Shown: in pieces, positions 30,201-41,900 of the stretch
Position numbering within the stretch: position 1 is the stretch's first letter
How the letters are laid out: each line of letters opens with the position of its first letter
Assembly (NCBI GenBank): GCA_039602395.1
Contig: JBCNJP010000017.1
Span: forward strand, 96,448,713-96,512,712
Direction: 5' to 3'
Source: Deinandra increscens subsp. villosa
Taxonomy: Eukaryota; Streptophyta; Magnoliopsida; Asterales; Asteraceae
DNA length: 64,000 nucleotides
Notes under the pieces: model-generated
What the model saw: only the letters and a program-made list of their open reading frames with translations
What the model was told of the DNA's origin: nothing
The model's database searches: none
Made by a program: the position numbers and the translations under genes

Positions 30201-30500
30201 GTTAATTATTAAGTACACATGATTTCATGCATGTGAGTAGATTTTCCTAAAGTTGATTAATTAAATTTTATATAATATTATGTTTTGAACCTTAATTTTT
30301 TATTGATTTTTATTACAAACGATTATAACCATTGCTTAATCGTGTTTAGAAATTAAATAAGTCAACTATATTTGTTTAGATTATTTAATTTCTAAACACG
30401 TTTAAATAATGGTTATAGTCGTTTCTAATAAAAAAATTAAGGTTCAAAACGAAATATTATTGAAATCATGTGTTCTTATAATTAAATCAAACACATGACG
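30201..30500. repeat. Foldback (MITE-like) inverted repeat
   Basis: Core arms 30282-30360 and 30381-30449 are reverse complements of each other with roughly 85% identity by eye, separated by 20 bases. Outer parts (30206-30226 and about 30463-30485, both containing ACACATGATTTCA) extend the pairing, with about 50 extra bases on the left. The transcript would fold into a long hairpin. No flanking duplication or superfamily signature was found. Confidence 0.65.
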
Positions 30501-31151
30501 CATGTGAGAAATATAATATTCATTAAGGCACATAATGTAAATAAACTCACGTAAAAAAAAAACTCACGTAAAAAAAACTCAAGAACATAGATTTGTGATT
30601 TGAGCAACTGAGTGTACGTACGTTAACCTTGGTCATCATTTAAGATCGCAATGAAATTTAGCATAAAATTAGCCATTTAGCCTAACTTTTATTTATAGAA
30701 CTCCTTAAACCCAAAACTTGGTTACGTCAAAATTTGTAGATTTATTTTTGGGTACTTATCAATATAAACTCCCATTCTTTATTTGGAATTTGCTTTACAT
30801 TATATTACTAAATTACTAAATTAAAAACTCTATATTTACGAGTTGAACAAAGAAAACATTAATAACTAGTTATGATGATTAACGAATTAGAAAATAATAT
30901 TACAATTTAAAAATAAATATATACAATGATATTGAAGAAGCTTTTGATGTGATAGATATAGTCTAAGACTCTAAGAAAAACTAACCTCGACACAATTGGT
31001 TAAACTCTAGAAACCTTAAACTTGACCACAATGACATGCAAACGTACCTATAGAGAGTAGTACAACTTAATGAAAGTTCAGAAATCAAACCCACAAGACA
31101 CTGACAATAACTAAAACTAGACTCGAGAAATGATGAAACAAAATGATTAAA
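30501..31151. other. Spacer
   Basis: AT-rich; contains a short duplicated ACTCACGTAAAAAAA at 30545-30575. Nothing else recognised. Confidence 0.5.
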
Positions 31152-31996
31152 AGGGAGGGGTTCAAATGAGAAGATTGTTTTGGGAATGAAGGATAAGAAG
31201 GAATTTCAGCTATTAGATCTTGATCTAATAAAAAGGAAGGAGGGTTATTTTAGTCTTAGCCATTTTTATTAACTTTTTATCTACTCCATTTTTTAAACAT
31301 TAATAACTTTCACATACGACAATATTTTTTAAAAAAAAATTACACCATAAAAACCAGCATATTTTATCTTTAAAACGCGTATAGTGTTGCTTATAAAAAA
31401 TAAAAAAATTACTCTTTCAATTTTTGACACAATGTTTAGATCATTGTGTCATTGTGTCAAAATGTTTAGATCATTGTGTCATTGTGTCGTCGTGTCAAAA
31501 GTATATATAGTGTTGCTATATATAAAATTAAATACTTTTTGGTTTTGGTACCATATGAAACAATGATCTGAACATTTTGACACAATTTGACATAATAATC
31601 TGAACATTTTTTACACAATATGACACAATAATCTAAACATTTTGACACAATGACACAATGATCTGAACATTTTGATACAATCGAAAGAGTAAAAAAAATT
31701 AATTTTATATATAACAACACTGTACGTGTTTTAAAGATAAAAAAACGCTCGTTTTTATGGTGTAATTGTTTTTAAAAAAATAATGTCGTATTTAAGAGTT
31801 ATGAAAGTTTAAAAAATGGGAGGAATTTGATAAAAAGTCAAAAATACCCTTCTATTTATTGTTTTCTTTAGTTTTGCTCTCTAATTCTACCTAGAAAATT
31901 TTAAGCCATAGATCTTCATTTAATTGAAGATCTAATGGCTATGATTTCTTCTTATTCTTCTTATCCAAACTAAACTTCTCATAATAACCTCACCCT
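31152..31996. mobile_element. Long foldback element with inner minisatellite
   Basis: The two halves are diverged reverse complements over nearly their whole length: left arm about 31152-31500, right arm about 31575-31996. Shared blocks include AGGGAGGGGTT/AACCTCACCCT at the tips, TTAGATCT, CCATTTTTTAAAC and TTACACCATAAAAAC. The centre carries a minisatellite of TTTAGATCATTGTGTCA-type units, about two in the left arm and four inverted in the right. Very long terminal inverted repeats are typical of non-autonomous Mutator-like elements. A 9-bp target duplication was not clear. Confidence 0.65.
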
Positions 31997-32479
31997 AAGT
32001 TTTAAAAAGAAACTTTTAAGTGATTTAAGTAAAATAAAAATAGAATTAAGCTAGAAAATACTAAACTATAGAATTAAGGAAGCTAAGACACCAAACGAAC
32101 AAACAACCTAAAAGCTAGATGAACTGAAATGTGGAAAAAAACACTACCTAGGATAAGAACCCTATATGCAACTCTCGGTTTCTCTCGACTATGGAATATA
32201 TGGTGGAACCATGATCTTAACGACACCTAAAGATTTCCTAATGGATCTCAGATCATTCTCCGGGTGTGACTTACAAGAAAACCTAAAGACCGTAATACGC
32301 TCACTGGTTATGTCGAATCACCTTCCGAATTTTTCCAACAATACCCTAGTACTCGAACAACTAAATCACCTTCCCGATTTCTCTACCTCAATACACCATA
32401 AGATGCAAGAAGTAATCTAAGAACAACGAGTAATGACTCGAAATAGCAGCAACACCAAGAAATCTAGGGAAACAACCTC
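31997..32479. other. Spacer
   Basis: AT-rich. Short frames near 32166-32420 have no domain. The left boundary with the following LTR is uncertain. Confidence 0.4.
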
Positions 32480-33778
32480 CCGGGGCATTTACACCGAAAG
32501 TCCCTATTGTAGTACCCAACTAACCTATCAATATTTGGATTTGTAGGCTAAGCAGAACACTAAGATCAGACATACAATTGTTTCTTATTCCTATGGATTG
32601 TGCAGGTCAACAAACCATAAACTAATCATAACACAGAGTCAATTATCTAATATGCAACCCAAACTGAAAGACATTAAACATCTAACATATGGAATCAACA
32701 ATCAATCATATACGTGATCTAATTAAGCATGCACACACATCGAAACAGTTGTAATCAGATATGCTGCTAGAATATTAATCCATCGTAATTAAGCAAAAAA
32801 GCGAAGTAATACCAAAACTAAACAAGTAATCGTCTTTAGTCTAGGTAGTTACAATAGTTTAGCTAACAATCATGTTATTAAACATAAAACAATCATAAAC
32901 AATGGAAAACATCATGTCTAGAATCTGGACAAGGAATTAAAATCAAAACTAAGAACACAATTATTATACCAAACCGATTCCTTGCCCCCTCACTTGAATT
33001 ATTGATCCAGAGCTGCTTCCTCCACTCCAAGATCGCTAATTGCTCTTAAACTAGACAGCAGCCAGAAGTCTCTTCGAATAGAATAACCTCTCTAATTTAT
33101 AGTTACTAAACTAAGGGTTTTTTCTGGCTTCCACGACCCTCACGTGTCGCAAGGGTGAATTACACTTTTCTTCGCGTGTCACGACGTCCATAATAGTTGG
33201 GTCTTCATTTTTCCCAAATCCAGGTTCTTCGCTTGTCACCAAGCTCTCCATCTACTCCTTACACATCGCGGGAGGGCTTCTTGGAACATATATTTATTCT
33301 CTTTTTCTTGCACTTTCCCTTGAACGCGATTCCTTCACGGTTTCTCCTTGATTATCATATCATCTGCTCACAGACCCTGTAAAAACATAAATAACTAAGT
33401 AAAAGCTAAATAACTAACTAAAAAAAAGAAAAACGCTAAGGAAAATAGATATGTTTTGTAACAAATCAAACATCCCACACTTAACCTTTTTTCGTCCCAA
33501 AAATATCTGCAATGAAATCACAATTGGTAAACCGGCTTTTAATTTTTTTTCTGATATACTTACGCGCTAACTGCAATCATCGATATTTCTATCCGATAAA
33601 ACCCTACACTGACTAATCAAGCCCCCGATTGTGTTTTATCATTTCATCACTTAATTATCACTCTATTTATGGGTTCCATGCTTAAAAAGCCATAACTCAG
33701 CCTACTAACATATCAAGTCGTGTTAAGGCCCGAGTTAAACAATATAGATTTTCCCATACCACAATATATAAAAACTAA
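32480..33778 (-). mobile_element. Older gag-only LTR element: 3' LTR and adjacent interior
   Basis: The end of an LTR (about 33472) is followed on the plus strand by TCCCACACTTAACC and TTTTTTCGTCCCAAAAA, matching the tract and interior of the young element at 18223-18260; later blocks such as CCGA.TAA and the CCCCC(G/A)A word follow in the same order. The LTR also has the CCTCACGTGTCGCAAGGG word, like the hairpin of the young LTR. The LTR's left end could not be placed. The interior is cut at 33778 by the Tat element and resumes at 44178. Confidence 0.6.
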
Positions 33779-34420
33779 TGTTTTGGTCAAAAATTCATAA
33801 ATGGATCTTGTATTCCAAACTTATATTGTGAGGTAGTGTGCTTAACGATCAAATGAGCAAATAATCCAAGTTAGGATGGTGACACGATGATTTAGTGAGG
33901 AAAACTCCAAATCCTTCGAGTTGCCTCTATGAATCCTGGATAAAAACCTCGGGAGCCGGCTGAATAGCCTGCCTCCTAGTCAATTTTATTGATAATCAAA
34001 CGAAAGATTACAAAGGGTTGGAGGTTTGATCGATCAGAACTATGTGATACAATGATTTGCAGTAGTAATTGAGCTAGAGAGTGTGGTGTGTGTGTTTCTA
34101 CTGATCGAATCCTCGATTTAATATAAAATAAACAAGCTAACTAACTGTCCGTGATTCCCAGGATCGCTTCTTCCCACTTTCTTGACCATTGAAGGAGAAT
34201 CGACCCACTTATCCCACGTATGAGTCAGCTTAGTCCGAGTCTTTAGGAGTTAGTTGAGAGTCCGTTACCACCTGCAAACAATTAAGCACGAGGAAAAATA
34301 GAGGTTAGATATATATATCGTAAATTCAGGATACCTGAACTGATAGGATTCCCAAACTGTCTTCGGGTTCCTGAGCTGCTTGAGCTTCTTCATGAGCATC
34401 CTGAAAATCAACCCCTAACA
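33779..34420 (-). repeat. 3' LTR of the Tat element
   Basis: Reads TGTTAGGGGTTGATT on the minus strand. The purine tract is the minus-strand TCAGGGGCAAT at 34421-34431. The LTR is related to those at 43532-44172 and 51834-52475 and, more distantly, 48386-49003. Confidence 0.9.
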
Positions 34421-34688
34421 ATTGCCCCTGAATCTCGGTGGCTGTGGATAAGATTTACAGCTGTCGAGATTCAAAAACCCTCTTTTTAACGGCGTTTGAG
34501 ACGGTAACTACGGTTACGATTGGACGTAATTCACGGCTTCCCATTTGATTTGATTGCCATCATGACTCTCTTTTAAATACTAGCTATTCTAACCATAAGT
34601 TCTTCACTTTATTCGAATGGAAACCCTTCGAGCTTCTTCGCCATAACCAGGTCAGTTTCGCTTTCCCTTTCTTTCTTTTAATTCTGTA

Positions 34689-36378
34689 ATGGCGAAAAAG
34701 GCTACTCGATCTGCTTCCTCCCCCGCTTCTCCCAACATCGACGATTTCATTGATCAAGGGATTATCCCCCCCTGCGACGAGGAAACCTGCGATTTTAACG
34801 ACCAGGAAATCCGATTGTTGAAGGATTCCGGTCTGACTCCGAGGTCGATGGTCATTCGGAAGTTCGATTCTCGTTTGAAGGCTGATTTCAGTTTCTGCTA
34901 CCTGGGTCTGTTTTCTCTAGTACCCTTTTCTTCTCGGTATGTCATACCCTTTTCCTAACATTGTAAACAAGTTCTTTGAGGTCAGCGGCCTTTCCTACTC
35001 CCAGACAATGCCCATGGTGTGGCACATTCTTTTTTCCCTTGATAATCTGAACAATTCCAGGGACCTGGACATGGGAATCCTCGAGGTATGTTCTGCTTAT
35101 AACCTGAGAACCCACGGCTGCAGCCGGTTCGCACTCCAAGCTCGCTCCTCTAACACCCAACTGATTCCTCGTGCGTCTAACAATGACCACAACTGGAAGA
35201 AGAAGTTTTTCTTTGTGAAGCGCGAATCAATTCCTGGTGGCAATGAGTTACCGATGAAGTGAGTTACTGACCCACGCAAATTAATTAAGTATCCCAGCAG
35301 TTACTAATTTGTTTTTTTTTTTGTTTTTCACAGCTCCCAAGTTCGAGAAGTTGGTCAGTGTTGGTAAAGATTCAGTTGAGAAGATCACATCCTTCCTGGA
35401 GATCCCAGTTGCTGAGAGGACATTCGCTATTGAGAGCGCAACCAGCGAGCATAGCTACTCCGTCGATCATACCCAAGCCGACATGTCTGGTAAGTATTAA
35501 TATTCCTGATGCTCTGCGATGTTTCTGATTACGAGCATATTTACAACCTTTTATGATCAGGTTCCGGATTCTCCCTTGACGACTTGAGCTCCTTCCTGGT
35601 GGTGAAAGATGAGAAGGCTGAACCTGTAACCAGCGTCCGGCCGCCTACTAGCAGACCCAAAGCTACTTCCTCCAGCAAGAAGAGGAAGATCTCTGAAAGC
35701 ATTGTTTACCTGGAAAGCTTTGAGGGACTGAGCCCTGCTGAGACCAGCAACAAGCTTCTGAGCCTGCACACAATGACAAAAATGGTAAGTTGTACCTTAG
35801 GATTCCCAAGCGTTGATAATGCGCGGCATCCGGTTGAGATTCCTAATCTCTGCTTCTTTTTTGCAGGGTCTTGAGCAGCTGAGCACTTATTGCATGGACA
35901 CGGAAACCAGGCTTGTTGAGGTCCAAAGGAAATTGGATGAGGCTAGGGATACCATCCGTATCCAGGGGGAGATAGCTGAAGGCAAGACTCACCACTATGA
36001 GCACAAAATGGCTGAGCAGCGGCTTAAGTTCGAGGCTGCTGTGTTGAAAGAGTCTGCCATGGCAAGCAGTCGGCTGCCCGTAGTGTTCTCCAGGCAATGC
36101 TGAAGATGGCTGCAGAAGCTGAGGCTGAGGGGTTCACCTATACTAAATGGACGGTGGATACCTGGAAGCTCTCCGTAGAGAAGCTGGAGAAGGCTGCTGA
36201 GAAGCCGACCAGCAAGGAGAAGGTTCCCGACCTCAAGGCTATCGGAAGTGATCTGGTTGTGCAAGGCGAGGATAAGCTGGAGGAGAAGATTGAGGAAAAG
36301 GTTGAGGATAAGGTTGATGGTGAGAAGCCGGAGGCTTCTGAGAAGATAATGGGCGATGAAGACATAGCAACGGTCTGA
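34689..36378 (+). pseudogene. Antisense additional gene (aORF) of Tat element, multi-exon
   Basis: A gene opposite to the element's own transcript. Model: exon 1 34689 to about 35260; exon 2 35334-35489; exon 3 35561-35784; exon 4 35867-36378. Introns 2 and 3 have GTAAGT donors and TCAG/GCAG acceptors, and their phases join correctly (MSG/SGFSLDD; TKM/GLEQLS). Exon 1 has the plant 'putative gypsy type transposon' pattern (YPFPNIVNKFFEVSGL, then KKKFFFVKRESIPGGN); exons 3-4 are basic, then helical, then acidic. Exon 1 has a frame change near 34930 and exon 4 one near 36060; the junction of intron 1 is uncertain. A second copy is at 49894-51578. Function unknown; such antisense ORFs are known in Tat elements. 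Confidence 0.75.
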
Positions 36379-37897
36379 GCCCATTTTTTTTCTTTTGTAA
36401 TTGAATGGTGGTGTTTGAAAACAATTTATTTTCTTTGTTGTTCCCTGAAACAATGTTGAACAAGTAACAACAAACAATGGTTGGGAATCCCGGTGGAGGG
36501 ATCTTGCGGTTTGCAAGACGAAGCCAGGATTCCTAACGAACTTTTGACCTACGAGCTTCCCGAGTGGAGGGATCCTGAGGTTTTCAGGACGAAGCTTCGG
36601 GAATCTCAAATCCAGCTTTAGTATGTTAATAATATAACCGCGTTTTGTTTATTTCAAATGTCTTCGTACTTTATTTGTGCCTTTTAGAAATTTGTTATAA
36701 ATAGTTAATCTAAAAAAATTACATAAGTCGGTTACTAACTCTGAAGTGAAACTAGAAACCTTTATATGGCCAAGGTCAAATAAGTTAAATGAAATGACTA
36801 TAATAATATCCTGACCTTTTAGATTTACCTTAGAAAACATCCTTTGCATAATCGAGAATCCTATCAGGGATCCTCGTAGGAATCCTAATAAGTTACCTTA
36901 TAGGTCTTAGAGTACTTTGCCTCATGATTCTGACAAGAATCCTATTCACGTCGAGTTTTATAACCTTGTGAGTATCTTTCTTCAGGATTCTAACAGGAAT
37001 CCTGTTCAGATAAAATAAAAGGATCTTCTCTACATCCTGCTTCAGGATCCTAACAAGAATCCTGACCGAATAGATTGGTAGAGTCTTTTCGGCATCCTAC
37101 CTTTAGAACCTGTAAAGCAAAATGTAAAAGGATCCTGGCTAATAACCAAGGATACTTTTTATACAAAATTAGTAATATACTGGGGTTACACCCGAGATTC
37201 TTGGGACTAAGCCAACACCAGGGACTAGCCCATATAATTCTGGGGACAAGCCCGATAAACTTGGGACTAAGCCAATTCTGGGGACAAGCCCGATAAACGT
37301 GGGACTAAGCCAACTGGGGGTATACCCATACGTAAGTGATATGAAAAATGCCAAAACCTTAGTTAACACGTTAGTGCTAAAAACCTTGAGAATCCTCCCA
37401 GCAGCCTCCAGTGATAAGATTGTCAGCCACCCCTAGAGTGGATTGGTCCGGCCACCTTGAGCATACTGGTGGATAACGTGCGCTCCTGGCAAGGGTCGTG
37501 CGCTACTGGCGATTACCCAAACGTAAGAGAGGAGTCAGCCTCTCAAACCTTACAAGGTATGCGGGATACCTTAAGCGTAGAAGAGGTGAGCAGCCTCTAA
37601 CTAGGGATATACCCAAAATACTCCAGGATTCTCAAAATCTGCAAAACACTCAACACTTGGTGAGGGGTGGGTGTTAGCTTAGCTAACACCACTCCGATGC
37701 TTAAGTCAGTAACGTGTCATAGGAATAATAAGAATAAATTGAAATAGGATTAGCATACGTACCTTGCAATATTTAGATAGTGAGGATCCTTGGGATTCTG
37801 CCTAAGATCCTCAATGAGATTCTCACATAAAATACGCTTTAAGGTGGACGGCATTCCAGGCTCTTGGAAGAGGTTCTCCTTCCATATTTACCAAACG
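36379..37897 (-). repeat. Repeat-rich 3' tail of the Tat element
   Basis: Non-coding region between integrase and the antisense gene. At 36840-37095 degenerate units of about 55-70 bases each carry a CAGGATYCTAACARGAATCCTG-like palindromic core (written in IUPAC). At 37240-37315 two 38-bp units of CTGGGGACAAGCCCGATAAA type follow, with decayed units before them. At 37440-37700 are blocks shared with 48160-48380. The same motifs occur in the second Tat copy. Confidence 0.7.
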
Positions 37898-38905
37898 CTA
37901 TGCCCCCTTTCCTTCTTCAGAATCTATAAGGTAAGAGCCCTCCCACTTGGGTGCTAACTTCCCATCAATAGGGTTGGTAGTATTCTGAAAAGCCTTCCTC
38001 AAGACCAAGTCACCTACTTGGAATCTTCTTATCCTGGTATTCTTGTTATAGGATTTTGCTACCCGTTGTTGATAAGATGCCATCCGGATTCTGGACATAT
38101 CTTTGGGCTCCTCAACCGTTTCGAGATCCTGAAGGAGATTCTGGCTGTTGGTTTCAGGATCCTGGAAGTTGACTCTGGCTGTAGGAAGTACCATCTCTGT
38201 AGGGATCACAGCTTCAGCCCCAAACACTAATGAGAATGGCGTTTGGCCAGTAGCATTCTTAGGTGTGGTTCTATCTGCCCAAAGGACAAATGGCAGCTCC
38301 TCAGCCCATTTCCCTTTCTTGGAGCCAAGCTTCTTCTTGAGGTTGTTGATTATGATCTTATTGCTGGATTCCGCCTGTCCATTAGCCTGAGGGTGGACGG
38401 GTTTTGAAGTGATCATCTTGATGCCCCAGCTTTCACAAAAGCTTGTAGTTCTCTTGCCGATAAACTAGGAGCCATTGTCGCATATGATTTCTGCCGGAAT
38501 TCCAAATCTGGTGAGGATGTTCCTTTTGATGAAGGATATCACTTCTTTCTCTCTCACTTGAACATAGGCTTCTGCTTAAATCCATTTGGAAAAGTAATCC
38601 GTCATGGCAAGCATAAACACCTTTCCTCCGGGAGCCTTTCGCAGCTTACCCACAATATCCATGCCCCATTTCATGAATGGCCATGGGGATACTATAGGAT
38701 GCAGATGCTCAGCGGGTTGGTGGAGGATATTGCCATGCCTTTGACAAGCATCACATTTCTATGAGAAGCTCGCGACGTCCTTTTTCATGGTTGGCCAATA
38801 ATATCAGAATCTGAGAACTTTAGAGAACAGTGCCCTGCCCCCGGTATGGTTCCCACAATCTCCACTGTGTATGTCTTCGAGCACCTCAAGAGCTTCTGAC
38901 TTCTC
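37898..38905 (-). pseudogene. Tat integrase, decayed
   Basis: The C-terminal part is open (38416-37898). It includes HPQANGQAESSNK with the catalytic Glu, the following helices, and RRFQVGDLVLRK before the GPY/F-like end. Upstream (38905-38417) the catalytic core is broken by stops, including one in the D-N-G-S block, so no functional integrase can be made. It would insert the DNA copy into the genome. Confidence 0.8.
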
Positions 38906-38917
38906 TAGGCACCTTAG

Positions 38918-40014
38918 CTAGACACCTGCAAGAGATCTTCTATATAGGATATTATTAATAATAGTATAGGGTAATACCTTTGTGCAAAAAGCTCTGGGGT
39001 TTTCGGCCTTGGGAATCTCCCCATCTTCGAGATACTTCCTGATCGGGTAAGTCCAGGATTCCTGAGCATCTTCAGGATTCTCAACAGTTGCACCTGCGTT
39101 ATTGTCAACAGCCTGAGCTTCCTGTTGAGCTATCGCTGGCGTCAGGATGTGAGTTATTGGAATCTTGACATCCTCAAGGATCCTGAGCGATGAAGCCAAG
39201 TTTGCCAAGGCATCGGCTTCTGCATTATCTTCTCTTGGTACCTGCGAAATGTTAAAATTCTCAAAAAATAGAGACAATTTTTTTAACAATTTCAAGATAC
39301 TTGATCATATTCTCCCCTCTCACTGCATAAGAGCCATTAAACTGGTTAGTCAATAAGTGAGGATCGACAAACACTTGTATGGACAGGATTCCCATATCCC
39401 TAGCTAGCTGTAATCCAGCAATTAGAGCATCATACTCAGCTTCAATTTTTGGTAGCCTGGAATTCACAGGATATGGATAGAGGTATTATGTCCCCCTGTG
39501 GCGATTTTAGCAGGATTCCCAGCCCTGTTCCTATGAAATTTGAGGAGCCGACAGTATAGATGATTAAGTCTTCCTTGAGCTTCTCAAGCTGCTGGACTTC
39601 CTTCTCAACTTCTGGTTCAATGTCACTGCTGAAATCCGCCACAAACTCAGCTAATGCTTGGGACATGATTGCTGTTCTTGGTTCATATTTGATGTCATAG
39701 GCACTTAACTTGACTGCCCACTTAGCCATCCTTCCTGACATTTCCGGCTTCCTGAGAACTTCCTTGATAGGATAGTTAGACATCACAATTATAGTATGGG
39801 TTTCAAAATAGTGTATGAGTTTAATGGAAGCCATTATAAGAGATAAAACTAACTTCTCGAGATAGGAGTACCTGGATTCTGCGTCTAGCAAAGTTTTACT
39901 TACATAATATACCGGATGCTGCTGTCCTTGGTGATCTTTAACCAAGACAGCACTTACTGAGCTTCCTGATATAGCAAGATATAGATATAGCGGCTCCCCA
40001 TCTACAGGTTTCAT
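38918..40014 (-). pseudogene. Tat RNase H and additional (archaeal-type) RNase H
   Basis: 40014-39442 encodes the Ty3-type RNase H (YVSKTLLDAESRYSYLEKL) and runs into a second RNase H-like domain (GSSNFIGTGLGILLKSPQGD, YDALIAGLQLARDMG) that continues in other frames at 39467-39261 and 39295-38918 (REDNAEADALANLAS). Two RNase H domains in a row are a hallmark of the Tat lineage. The first acidic residue of the second domain is not obvious (VGSS where D-G-S is expected). At least two frame changes disable it. Confidence 0.8.
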
Positions 40015-40233
40015 CAGAAGTGGAGCTTCTGACAGGTACTATTTTAGGCTCTTCAGGGCTTCTTCATGTCTTTCAGCCCATTCAAAATTCTTGTTCTTCC
40101 TCCGAATCTCATAGAAATTCTTGCTCTTCTCTAAGGATCTTGAAATAAATCTGTTGAGCGCTGCAATCTTTCTTGTCATTCTTTGAACTTCCTTTATATT
40201 CGAAGGAGATTTAAGGTTGAGAATTGCTTTTAT

Positions 40234-41034
40234 CTACTCAGGGCTTGCTTCAATCCCTCTCTCGGTTACCATGTAACCTAAGAATTTTCCAGCTCGCACC
40301 CCAAAGTGGCACTTGGAGGGGTTGAGCTTCATATTGTAATGGTCAAGGATGTCAAAGGAAGTTTGGAGATCCCTGACATGGTCTTGAACTCTCTTGGACT
40401 TCACCATATCATCAATGTAGACTTCCATTGTGTCCCCCAGTTGCTCTTTGAACATCATGTTAACAAGTCTCTGATAGGTGGCACCTGCATTTCGCAAACC
40501 AAAAGTCATAGCAGTGTAGCAATATATACCTGTTGGGGTTATAAAGGCTATATGCTCCTGATCACAGGGTTCCATCTGGGTTTGTTGGAATCCTAAAGAA
40601 GCGTCCATGAAAGTGAGCATCTCATGACCTGCTGTGGCATCCACCATTGCATCGATGTAGGGAAGTGGGAAAGGATCCTTGGGACATGCCCTGTTTAATT
40701 CCGTGTAGTCTACATAGACTATCCACTTCCCGTTCTTCTTCTGGACCACCACTACGTTCGCTAGCCACCTGGGATATTTGACTTCCCTGATCATTTTTGT
40801 CTTGAGAAGCTTATCAACTTCCTCCTGGATGATTGCATTCTTTTCTGAAGCGAACTTCCTCCTTTTTTGTTGTATTGGCCTGAAAGAAGGATCTAAACCA
40901 AGTTTATGAGTAATAACATGTTTAGGGATACCAGTCATATCCTCGTGTTTCCATGCAAAAGTTGAAGCTCTGGCTTTGAGAAGCTCAACTAGATTCTTTT
41001 CAACTTCCTGTGGGATGCTGGTCCCGATGAGCAC
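40234..41034 (-). pseudogene. Tat reverse transcriptase
   Basis: 266 codons open. Blocks seen: KKNGKWIVYVDYTELN, CPKDPFPLP, MTFGLRNAGATYQRLVN and the catalytic YIDDM with KSK following, then KCHFGV..GKFLGYMV. The frame ends at a TAG (40234) where the thumb/connection region should continue, and that part is spread over other frames down to 40014. It would copy element RNA to DNA; as it stands it is truncated. Confidence 0.88.
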
Positions 41035-41197
41035 CTTGACTTCAGGATTCTCAGGATTCAGCTGGACTTCTTTAACATAGAGCTCCTTGTCTTCCTGTTC
41101 TTCGGGTGCTTTTTTCTATAATTGCTATCCCTTCGTCATTTTTGTTGTATTCTTCATAGAAGTTGAGTAGCAGTTATTGGCTTCCTGCTGGTCACTT

Positions 41198-41827
41198 TCA
41201 ATCCTGATAAACTCCCCAGGGTGTAGGAAGCTTGATACACTGGTGATAAGTTGAAGGGACTGCCTTCATCTCGTGAATCCATGGCCTGCCAAGAATAATA
41301 TTGCAACAAGAGAGAGAATCCATAACACAGAATTTCTGCATGCAATTTACTCCCTCTATATATACTGATAGTCTAATGTCTCCAACGATGCTCTTGGTTT
41401 CGCCACTGAAGCCAACCAAGACTGAGGATCTTGCCACAATTTCTGATTCTGGGATGCCCATCTTTTTTAGCACATCCAGACGGATTATGTTGACAGAGCT
41501 TCCATTGTCTATCAGGATCCTGCGTACAAAATGGTTAGCAATATATAAAGTAACCACCAGACTATCATGAATGTGGGAGCGGTCACTCTCATCAAAGGAT
41601 ATCGTCTTCTCTTGAGTCAGGGTGGAAATCCGGAAAGGTCTGGATCCCTGTTCAGACTTAGACTCCTTAGCATGCTTCTTGGCTGAGGTGTAGGAAGTGC
41701 CACAGATGTCTGAACCCCCTGATATAAAGTTGATGATTTGAGCATCCTGTGGTGGTGAAGCTGCTTTCTGGGGAAGCTTGTCAACTTCCTGAGTTTTGCT
41801 CTTCTTTCTGCCCAGTAGCTCCTTCAA
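41198..41827 (-). pseudogene. Tat protease region
   Basis: 209 codons open. It carries the retropepsin-like active site LIDNGSSVNII and the flap/ILGRPW motif. It cleaves the polyprotein. It is separated from gag by a stop near 41870, where a Cys codon in other copies is TGA here, and from RT by frame breaks at 41034-41198. A near-identical reversed-context copy is at 45229-45597. Confidence 0.85.
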
Positions 41828-41900
41828 ATGCCCCTTGCTGAGCAGGTAGCTGATTTCTTTCCTGAGTGCAATTCATTCGTCTGTCAGATGGCCAAAATCA

